From NCBI GenBank assembly GCA_035342635.1, contig DAOQXO010000059.1, positions 1 to 15,827 of the forward strand: DNA of 15,827 nt. The letters are read 5' to 3'. The DNA is from CADEFQ01 sp035342635. GTDB taxonomy: Bacteria > Pseudomonadota > Gammaproteobacteria > Steroidobacterales > Steroidobacteraceae. The notes below the pieces were generated by a model. That model saw only the letters and a list, made by a program, of their open reading frames with translations, was not told the origin of the DNA and did no database searches. Below, piece by piece: positions 1 to 6,016 of the stretch; the first letter of the stretch is position 1; the number at the start of each line of letters is the position of its first letter. The translations under genes and the position numbers were made by a program.

Positions 1-1597
1 ACTCGACCTTGCGCGACGTGCCTCCCGCCTGGTGGTCCGTAAAGGTCTTTTCCTCCTCGGTGTAACGGGCTTCGGCGCCCCACGAGAGCTTCTCGGTCAG
101 GTCGAACTCGACATGTACGAAGCCCGACGGTGCTTCCGTGTCGTTCTGGAAGAAGTTGCCGGCGATCGCGTCGCCGGTCGCGCTCGTGAACCAGGGCAGG
201 AAGGCCGCATCGCCGGCGCCCGTCGCAAAATCAATCCAGTTGAACGGTGGGCCGAGGTTCGTGCATGCGAGGCAGAAGGAACCGAAGTCTTCCGGCAGCG
301 GCGTGTTTGCGATCACGCCATCGAGGCTCGCCTTGCTGGTGGTGTCATAGTAGTAAGCGCCGACCGACCAGCTGAAGCGCTTGGTCGGATCGCTCGAGTA
401 GCGCAGCTCCTGGCTGAACTCCTCGGTCGACCCGCCGGGCCCGATCTGCAGCAGCCCGGTGGAGAATTGCGCGCGCGTCGCCGAGCTGTTGAATGCCGGA
501 GGCGGGCCAAAGAAGCGTGGAATAATCGGTGATGCCAGGTAGGTGAAGTTCTGGTCGTTGCCGCCACCGCGGCCGCCGTCGACAAAGTACGACTGGCTGA
601 CGTTGGAATAGCCACTCAGCGAGTCGATCGTGCCGCCGTTGCCGAGCGACCATTCCAGCTTCATCGTGACGCGCGTGACGTCGCGATCCTCGCCGGTCGC
701 GCCTGCAATCTTGCTCAGGTCGTTCTTGCCGACCGACGGGAACTCGCCGCAGTAGTTCAGCAGGCGGCTCGACAGCATCGGATCCACCTGGTTGCGGTTC
801 TCGCAATTGGACGGGACCGCGCTCAGCGCCGAGTCGTCGATCTGGTCGTCCGATACGTAGAGGCCCAGGGTGCCCTCGAAGTTGTCGGTCGGTGTCCACA
901 GCAGGCTGCCCTGGAAGGTCTTGTACTGGTAGCCGCCGATGTCGGGGCCCGGGCCGGGGCCGGCCCACTGGTTCTTGTAGGAGCCGTCGAAGTTGTCGTA
1001 CAGCACCGCCGCACGGCCCTTCAGCACGCCTTCGATCAGCGGGCCGCTCGCCGAGAGGGATGCGAGCAATCTGCCATCGTTGCCCCAGGTGACCTCGGTC
1101 TTGCCCCTGAAGGTGTCGCTCGGCTTCGCGGTCACGTAGTTGATCGCGCCGCTGAAGCTGTTGCGGCCGTACATGGCCGCCTGCGGGCCCTTCACCACTT
1201 CGATGCGCTCGAGATCGAGCTGGCTGAAGTTGAGGCCTTCGCGCGCCGACACGAAGATGCCGTCGATGAAGATCGCGGTGTTGTTCTCGCCCAGGATGTC
1301 GATCGGCGCGACGCCGCGGATCACGGGCGAGGGGAGGAACTCGCCGATCACGTTGGAGAACTGCAGTCCCGGCGTGTTGGCGGCAACGTCGTCGAGGTTG
1401 CGGATGCCGCGCTCCTCTATGATGGTCTCGGAGAGGGCGGTGATGGCGAGTGGGACGTCGATCAAGCGCTCTTCGGCCTTACGGGCCGTGACGACGATTT
1501 CATCGAGGCTGTCGGTCTTGGTCTGGGCCACGACAGATGTATTGAGACCGAGAAACGACGCTGCCGCCAGTCCGGTCACGAGATGGAATCTATTCAT
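1..1597 (-). CDS. TonB-dependent outer-membrane receptor, N-terminal part (C-terminus off the left edge)
   Basis: Read on the minus strand from the ATG at 1597-1595, the frame is open for 532 codons to the window edge. Residues 1-25 look like a Sec signal peptide ending VVA-Q. A TonB box (DEIVVTA, residues 32-38) follows. A plug domain spans roughly residues 45-160, with the hallmarks VIRGV (92-96), FIDGI (110-114) and LERIEVVKGPQAAMYG (129-144). The remainder is aromatic-rich, alternating beta-barrel sequence. The family forms 22-strand outer-membrane channels that import siderophores, vitamins, sugars or oligomers using TonB-ExbBD energy; the substrate cannot be read from this fragment. Typical members are 700-1000 residues, so much of the barrel is missing. 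The start is supported by GGGGAG about 5 nt upstream. It is divergent from the TolB-like lipoprotein gene. Family assignment is firm; the transported ligand is unknown. Confidence 0.94.
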   Translation of the reverse strand, partial: MNRFHLVTGLAAASFLGLNTSVVAQTKTDSLDEIVVTARKAEERLIDVPLAITALSETIIEERGIRNLDDVAANTPGLQFSNVIGEFLPSPVIRGVAPIDILGENNTAIFIDGIFVSAREGLNFSQLDLERIEVVKGPQAAMYGRNSFSGAINYVTAKPSDTFRGKTEVTWGNDGRLLASLSASGPLIEGVLKGRAAVLYDNFDGSYKNQWAGPGPGPDIGGYQYKTFQGSLLWTPTDNFEGTLGLYVSDDQIDDSALSAVPSNCENRNQVDPMLSSRLLNYCGEFPSVGKNDLSKIAGATGEDRDVTRVTMKLEWSLGNGGTIDSLSGYSNVSQSYFVDGGRGGGNDQNFTYLASPIIPRFFGPPPAFNSSATRAQFSTGLLQIGPGGSTEEFSQELRYSSDPTKRFSWSVGAYYYDTTSKASLDGVIANTPLPEDFGSFCLACTNLGPPFNWIDFATGAGDAAFLPWFTSATGDAIAGNFFQNDTEAPSGFVHVEFDLTEKLSWGAEARYTEEEKTFTDHQAGGTSRKVE

Positions 1598-1659
1598 TGT
1601 TCTCCCCGTGGACGCGCCATGCGCCCCCCTTGCTCTGTACGCTAACGCGGCAGCACACT

Positions 1660-1675
1660 TGTGATCAATATCAAG
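1660..1675. promoter_or_regulatory. CRP/Vfr-like imperfect palindrome in the divergent intergenic region
   Basis: The 97-bp gap between the receptor and lipoprotein genes contains TGTGA-N6-TCAAG, matching 8 of 10 positions of the CRP consensus TGTGA-N6-TCACA. It is also close to an FNR-like TTGAT/ATCAA arrangement, but the spacing is wrong for FNR. It lies 20 bp upstream of the lipoprotein start and about 60 bp upstream of the receptor start. This is a one-off visual match, so treat it as tentative. Confidence 0.25.
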
Positions 1676-1694
1676 AGGGACGGAGACGACACAA

Positions 1695-2807
1695 ATGCGC
1701 AACACATACCTCGTGGTGGTCATCGCCCTGGCCGCATGCTCGCAGGGCAAGGACGCCGCGACGACCGCCACGGATGCTCCCGCACCGGCCACGGCCGCCA
1801 CGCTGGCTCCCGTCGAGGTCCCCGCGGGCGCCGCGGTGTCCACGCGGGAGGGGGAACTGCCTTCCTGGCAGATCCCGAACATGGGCGAGGCCGCCGAGGC
1901 GTACTACGGCCCCGACAGCCTCCATTTGATCGCGCAAGTGCGCAATTCCAAGGCCATCGCGAGCCAGCGCGGCGGCGAAGGCTTCCTGACCACGACCTTC
2001 ACCGATACCGGTGAGGACATCGTGCTCGTGAATGACAAGGGCTACGACGCCTGCTCCTATTTCTTCCCCGACGGCGAGCGCCTGATCTGGACCTCGGTGC
2101 GGGACAATATGGGCGACGGCAAGACTCTGGACGGAGACTGGTCCGACTGGGAGCACTATCCGCAGGGCGCGGAGTTGTATATATCCAACAGACAGGGCGG
2201 CGACATCCAGCGCCTGACGAACAACAACTACTATGAGGCCGAGGTCACCGTTTCGCCGGACGGCAAATGGATCGTCTTCGGGCGTCAGATCGAAGGCAAC
2301 ATGGACCTGTGGGTCATGAATGCCGACGGCACCGGCGAGAAGCAGATCACGTTCACCGAGGACTGGCAGGAGGGTGCCCCCTACTTCCTCCCGGACAGCG
2401 AGACGATCCTGTTCCGTGCCTGGAAGGCCTCTGAGTACGGCCAGAGGCCGACTCCGATGACGATCTTCACGATCAAGCGTGACGGCACCGGGCTCGAGCC
2501 GCAGACGCACACGCATGAAATGAACTGGGCGCCATACCCGGCGCCGGACGGCAAGCACTTCGTGTACGTGCGCATCGAGCCGAACTCCAATAACTGGGAG
2601 GTCTACCTCGGTGAGATCGGCGCCGGTCCGGATGCGGCGCCGCGCCGCCTGACCTTCGACGACGGTTTCGATGGCTTCCCGTCGATCTCGCCGGACGGCC
2701 GCAAGCTCGTGTGGACCACCAACCGCAGCGACGAGTCGAAGGCGTTCATGCAGAACCTGCGGCTGCATGTCATGGACGTGAGCTCGCTCGACCTCGGCCC
2801 CAAGTGA
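1695..2807 (+). CDS. TolB-like PD40 beta-propeller lipoprotein
   Basis: A 370-residue protein. Residues 1-15 form a short lipoprotein signal with lipobox LAAC; Cys15 is the predicted acylated residue, and Ser at +2 favours the outer membrane over retention in the inner membrane. A low-complexity Ala/Thr/Pro linker (about 20-45) follows. The rest shows at least five WD40-like PD40 strands: FFPDGERLIW (123-132), VSPDGKWIVF (186-195), FLPDSETILF (231-240), APDGKHFVYV (283-292) and ISPDGRKLVW (331-340). This is the fold of the TolB C-terminal propeller, generally a periplasmic protein-protein scaffold. It is not the Tol-Pal TolB itself: it has a lipobox, lacks the TolB N-terminal domain and has no tol/pal neighbours. 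GGAG at 1682-1685 precedes the ATG by 9 nt. Its divergent pairing with the receptor suggests, but does not prove, a shared envelope role. Confidence 0.86.
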   Translation: MRNTYLVVVIALAACSQGKDAATTATDAPAPATAATLAPVEVPAGAAVSTREGELPSWQIPNMGEAAEAYYGPDSLHLIAQVRNSKAIASQRGGEGFLTTTFTDTGEDIVLVNDKGYDACSYFFPDGERLIWTSVRDNMGDGKTLDGDWSDWEHYPQGAELYISNRQGGDIQRLTNNNYYEAEVTVSPDGKWIVFGRQIEGNMDLWVMNADGTGEKQITFTEDWQEGAPYFLPDSETILFRAWKASEYGQRPTPMTIFTIKRDGTGLEPQTHTHEMNWAPYPAPDGKHFVYVRIEPNSNNWEVYLGEIGAGPDAAPRRLTFDDGFDGFPSISPDGRKLVWTTNRSDESKAFMQNLRLHVMDVSSLDLGPK

Positions 2808-2820
2808 AGCGGATCCGGCG

Positions 2821-2826
2821 TAAAAT
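2821..2826 (+). promoter_or_regulatory. Candidate -10 element of aspS (possible leaderless start)
   Basis: TAAAAT (5/6 to TATAAT) lies 6 nt before the aspS ATG, in otherwise GC-rich sequence with no Shine-Dalgarno motif. Transcription starting about 7 nt downstream would begin at the start codon. I see no good -35 at 16-18 bp, which weakens the call. Confidence 0.35.
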
Positions 2827-2832
2827 GGCCGG

Positions 2833-4608
2833 ATGCGTACACACTTCTGCGGACAGGTAAACGAGTTTTCTTCGGGCAAGCCGGTCACGGTGGCCGGCTG
2901 GGTGCACAGGCGACGGGATCACGGCGGCGTGATCTTCGTCGACCTGCGCGACCGCTCGGGCCTCGTGCAGGTGGTCTTCGATCCTGATGCGCAGGACGTA
3001 TTCGCGACCGCCGAAAAGCTGCGCAACGAGTTCGTCGTACGTGTCACCGGCCTCGTGCGCGAGCGCCCGCCGGGCACCGCCAACCCCAACCTCGATTCCG
3101 GCAGCATCGAGATCCTCGCGCACGAACTCGAGATCCTGAATCGCGCCGAGCCGATGCCTTTCCAGCTGGATGAGCAGGTCTCCGAAGAGGTGCGCCTGCG
3201 CTATCGCTACATCGATCTGCGCCGCGAGATCATGGCGAAGCGCATCCGGCTGCGCCATGCCGCCACGCGCGCCATGCGTCAATTCCTCGACGAGGCGGAA
3301 TTCGTCGACATCGAGACGCCGATGCTGACCAAGGCGACGCCGGAAGGCGCGCGCGATTACCTGGTGCCCTCGCGCACCCATCCCGGCAAGTTCTTCGCGC
3401 TGCCGCAATCGCCGCAGATCTTCAAGCAGCTGCTGATGGTTGCGGGCTTCGAGCGCTACTACCAGATCGTGCGCTGCTTCCGCGACGAGGACCTGCGCGC
3501 CGACCGCCAGCCCGACTTCACGCAGCTCGACATCGAAACCTCGTTCCTCACACAGGACGAGATCATGGCGCTGATGGAAGGGCTCATCCGGCACGTCTTC
3601 AAGGAAGCGACCGGTGTCGCGCTGCCCGATCCGTTCCCGCGCCTCTCCTATGCGGAGGCGATGCGCCGCTACGGCTCCGACAAACCCGACCTGCGCAATC
3701 CGCTCGAACTGGTCGACGTGGCCGACCTCGTGCGCGATTGCGACTTCAAGGTGTTCGCGGGCCCGGCGAAGGACCCGCGCGGCCGCGTGGCGGCGCTGCG
3801 CGTGCCCGGCGGGGCGGCGATGCCGCGCTCGCAGATCGACGAATACACGGCTTACGTCGCGCGCTACGGCGCGCGCGGACTCGCGTATGTGAAGGTCAAT
3901 GATCGCGCCGCGGGCCGCGAGGGCCTGCAGTCGCCGATCATCAAGTTCCTGTCCGACGCGGCGGTCGCCGGCATCCTCGAGCGCACTGGCGCGGCGGACG
4001 GCGACCTGCTGTTCTTCGGCGCCGATTCCGCCAAGGTCGTGTGCGACGCGCTTGGCGCACTGCGCCTGAAGGTCGGCGTGGATCTCGGGCTGGTCGCGGA
4101 GGGCTGGCGCCCGCTGTGGGTCGTCGACTTCCCGATGTTCGAATGGGATGCCGACGCACAGAGATGGATGGCGATGCACCACCCGTTCACGTCGCCGGCG
4201 AACCTCGATCCGGAGGCGCTGCGCGCGCAGCCCGGCGAGGCGATCGCGAAAGCCTACGACATGGTGCTGAATGGCTCGGAGATCGGCGGGGGCAGCGTGC
4301 GTATACATTCGCAGGCGCTGCAGGCGACCGTGTTCGATCTGCTCGGCATCGAGCCGGACGAGGCGCGGCGCAAGTTCGGCTTCCTGCTCGATGCGCTCAG
4401 GTTCGGCGCCCCGCCGCACGGCGGCATCGCGTTCGGCGTCGATCGCCTGGTGATGCTGATGGCGGGCGCGGACAGCATCCGCGACGTGATCGCGTTCCCG
4501 AAGACGCAGACCGCCGCGTGTCCGCTGACCGACGCTCCGACCGAGGTGAGCGAGCAGCAGCTGCGTGACTTGCACATCCGCGTGCGACTGCCGCCGCCGA
4601 GCGCGTGA
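2833..4608 (+). CDS. aspS: Aspartyl-tRNA synthetase, bacterial type, probably non-discriminating
   Basis: A full-length 591-residue class II synthetase (E. coli about 590) that attaches aspartate to tRNA-Asp using ATP. The N-terminal OB-fold anticodon-binding domain is residues 1-105. The catalytic core carries ALPQSPQ followed by motif 2 FRDEDLRADRQ (F216, R217), the bacterial GAD insertion domain (about 290-420), and motif 3 GVDRL with Arg538. His30 and Gly81 in the anticodon domain match the residues linked to dual tRNA-Asp/tRNA-Asn recognition in the Pseudomonas aeruginosa enzyme; E. coli has Leu at the first. Dual charging and a dependence on GatCAB for Asn-tRNA are therefore inferred. 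The start is fixed by the conserved HFCGQVN opening. It lies 25 bp after the lipoprotein gene and ends 1 nt from the convergent MarR gene, with no terminator visible. Confidence 0.98.
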   Translation: MRTHFCGQVNEFSSGKPVTVAGWVHRRRDHGGVIFVDLRDRSGLVQVVFDPDAQDVFATAEKLRNEFVVRVTGLVRERPPGTANPNLDSGSIEILAHELEILNRAEPMPFQLDEQVSEEVRLRYRYIDLRREIMAKRIRLRHAATRAMRQFLDEAEFVDIETPMLTKATPEGARDYLVPSRTHPGKFFALPQSPQIFKQLLMVAGFERYYQIVRCFRDEDLRADRQPDFTQLDIETSFLTQDEIMALMEGLIRHVFKEATGVALPDPFPRLSYAEAMRRYGSDKPDLRNPLELVDVADLVRDCDFKVFAGPAKDPRGRVAALRVPGGAAMPRSQIDEYTAYVARYGARGLAYVKVNDRAAGREGLQSPIIKFLSDAAVAGILERTGAADGDLLFFGADSAKVVCDALGALRLKVGVDLGLVAEGWRPLWVVDFPMFEWDADAQRWMAMHHPFTSPANLDPEALRAQPGEAIAKAYDMVLNGSEIGGGSVRIHSQALQATVFDLLGIEPDEARRKFGFLLDALRFGAPPHGGIAFGVDRLVMLMAGADSIRDVIAFPKTQTAACPLTDAPTEVSEQQLRDLHIRVRLPPPSA

Positions 4609-4609
4609 C

Positions 4610-5158
4610 CTAACGGCGTAGCGCGGCGGCGCGTTCGCGGATGCGGCGCAATGCATCACCGAGCGCGCGCATCTCGCGGACCTTCAGCTCGTCACCGATC
4701 GCATCGAGGCACGGGTGCGCCGATTGTTCCGCGGCCGCGAGCTCGCGGGCGCCGCGCGGGGAAAGCTGCAGGTAGAGCGGCCGCCGATCTGCCGGGCCGG
4801 GCTCGATGCTGACGAGTCCCTGCCGCTCGAGCGCCGTGGTGAGGCGATGCGCGGCCTGGCGCGAACAGCGCAGTTCCCGCGCGAGGCCGGGAACCGAGTG
4901 GCACAGTCCGCGGCGCGCGAGCGCCTGCAGCGCTTCATGGCGGCGAGCATTGCCGCCGGCGAATCCCCAACGCCCCTCTCGCCGCGCCACGACCTGGCGC
5001 GCGAGGTCGAGCGCGGCGGCGGTGTAACGAATCTCGTTGATGAGCATCTGCGCCTCGCGGCGCCAGAGCCGCAGGTGCTCCTGCAGCGTGGTGCGCGGCG
5101 CGCGGGCGCGCTCGGCCCGCATCGGGCCGAGCAGCTGGCGGAGGTCGGGAGTAGGCAT
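4610..5158 (-). CDS. MarR-family winged-helix transcriptional regulator
   Basis: A 182-residue protein from the ATG at 5158. A helical N-terminal region (about 20-75) is followed by a winged helix-turn-helix: residues 88-118 hold VPGLARELRCSRQAAHRL (89-106), whose second half is the likely recognition helix, and the wing EPGPADRRPLYLQLSPRGAREL (119-140) has the D-x-R pattern typical of MarR. A C-terminal helix (155-182) would dimerise. An in-frame ATG at 5203 would add 15 residues. I prefer 5158 because the best promoter for this gene (TTGACA at 5229-5224, 17 bp, GATATG at 5206-5201) overlaps that upstream ATG and would start transcription downstream of it. It is divergent from the hydrolase across a large palindrome, the classic arrangement of an autoregulated repressor and its target. 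The ligand is unknown, and no Shine-Dalgarno motif is evident. Confidence 0.82.
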   Translation of the reverse strand: MPTPDLRQLLGPMRAERARAPRTTLQEHLRLWRREAQMLINEIRYTAAALDLARQVVARREGRWGFAGGNARRHEALQALARRGLCHSVPGLARELRCSRQAAHRLTTALERQGLVSIEPGPADRRPLYLQLSPRGARELAAAEQSAHPCLDAIGDELKVREMRALGDALRRIRERAAALRR

Positions 5159-5223
5159 GGCGGTTGATGATGGGGCGAATGCGCCGGTAGGCGGCGCCTG
5201 CATATCCTTGTCCGGGGCGACGG

Positions 5224-5268
5224 TGTCAACAAGCGGTCAAATCGGGCGTATTTGACCGGTTATTGACA
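5224..5268. promoter_or_regulatory. 45-bp palindromic operator with overlapping divergent -35 elements
   Basis: Left arm TGTCAACAAGCGGTCAAAT (5224-5242) and right arm ATTTGACCGGTTATTGACA (5250-5268) are inverted repeats matching at 17 of 19 positions around a 7-nt spacer; the inner 9 bp are perfect. Each arm holds two direct GTCAA/TTGAC half-sites exactly 11 bp apart (GTCAA at 5225 and 5236; TTGAC at 5252 and 5263). The outer right half-site TTGACA (5263-5268) could be the hydrolase -35, with CTGAAT 17 bp on. The outer left half-site reads TTGACA on the minus strand (5229-5224), with GATATG 17 bp on, for the regulator. Binding here would block both promoters. The likely ligand is the adjacent MarR protein (inference). 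Confidence 0.68.
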
Positions 5269-5328
5269 GCGGGCCGGTGGGGAAGCTGAATCTCCCGCCC
5301 GCGCCCGCCACTCGGCACATCGGCCCCG

Positions 5329-5334
5329 CATAAT
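5329..5334 (+). promoter_or_regulatory. Candidate -10 element of the hydrolase gene (possible leaderless start)
   Basis: CATAAT (5/6 to TATAAT) lies 7 nt before the hydrolase ATG at 5342, with no Shine-Dalgarno motif between. It competes with the promoter overlapping the palindrome upstream (TTGACA at 5263-5268), which would give a leader of about 44 nt. No -35 is recognisable for this copy. Confidence 0.3.
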
Positions 5335-5341
5335 CGGCCCC

Positions 5342-6016
5342 ATGACGGTCCACGTCGTCTTCGTGCACGGCCTGTTCATGACGGGCCTCGAATCCCTGCC
5401 GTTGCGGCGGCACCTGGTGCGCGAGCTGGGCGCGGCGGCCCACACCTTTCCCTATATGGCGACGCTCGAGCCGATCGGCGAGGTGGCCGCTCGGCTCGCA
5501 CGGCGGCTCGTCAGCCTCGCCGACGGCGATGCACAGGCCCTCGTGCACGTCGTCGGCCACAGCTTCGGCGGGCTGATCGCGCTGCATGCGCTCGGGCAGG
5601 GCGGTGCGCCGTCGCCGGACCACGGCGCGCTGCCGCCAGGGCGCGTCGTACTGCTCGGCTCGCCCGTCGCCGGCAGCGGCGCCGCGATCGCACTCGCCGC
5701 GCGACCCGTCCTCGGGCGTGCGCTCGGACGCAGCGGCGCGGCGCTCGCCGCGCCGGGACTCGACGGCGCACGCGTCAGCGGGCGCGAGATCGGCATCATC
5801 GCGGGCAACCGCGCTGCCGGACTGGGACGCTTCTTCGCGGGATTCGACGAGCCGAACGACGGCACCGTCGCGGTGCGCGAGACCACGCTCGCGGGCGCCA
5901 CCGATCGCATCGTCCTGCCCGTGAGCCACACGGGCATGCTGCTGTCACCGCGCGTCGCGCGCGAAACTGCGCAGTTCCTGCGTCACGGCCGCTTCAGTTT
6001 GACCGCCAGCTCATAG
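5342..6016 (+). CDS. Alpha/beta hydrolase (serine esterase/lipase-like)
   Basis: A 224-residue soluble protein with no signal peptide. It opens with VVFVHGLFMTG, the strand-3/oxyanion HG motif of alpha/beta hydrolases. The nucleophile elbow is GHSFGG with Ser74. Asp173 (in PNDGTV) and His196 (in VSHTGML) are positioned to complete the catalytic triad. VVLLGSPVAGS (102-112) resembles the region after the elbow in small lipases and PGAP1-like esterases. The substrate is unknown. The gene faces away from the MarR-type regulator across a palindromic operator, so it is the likely regulated target. Its last 34 bp overlap the convergent mutS 3' end on the other strand, so the two transcripts share an antisense tail. 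There is no Shine-Dalgarno motif, but the ATG is supported by the immediate start of the fold. Confidence 0.87.
   Translation: MTVHVVFVHGLFMTGLESLPLRRHLVRELGAAAHTFPYMATLEPIGEVAARLARRLVSLADGDAQALVHVVGHSFGGLIALHALGQGGAPSPDHGALPPGRVVLLGSPVAGSGAAIALAARPVLGRALGRSGAALAAPGLDGARVSGREIGIIAGNRAAGLGRFFAGFDEPNDGTVAVRETTLAGATDRIVLPVSHTGMLLSPRVARETAQFLRHGRFSLTASS

Noticed and set aside
1140..1664. Plus-strand 174-codon frame opposite the receptor
   Set aside because: It is antisense to the plug domain of the TonB-dependent receptor, whose frame is fully open and motif-rich.
4605..4615. Terminator between convergent aspS and the MarR gene
   Set aside because: Only 1 nt separates the stop codons, and no GC-rich hairpin with a T tract is visible.
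2770..4659. A 629-codon minus-strand open frame opposite aspS
   Set aside because: It is antisense to aspS and has no motif or plausible initiation context.
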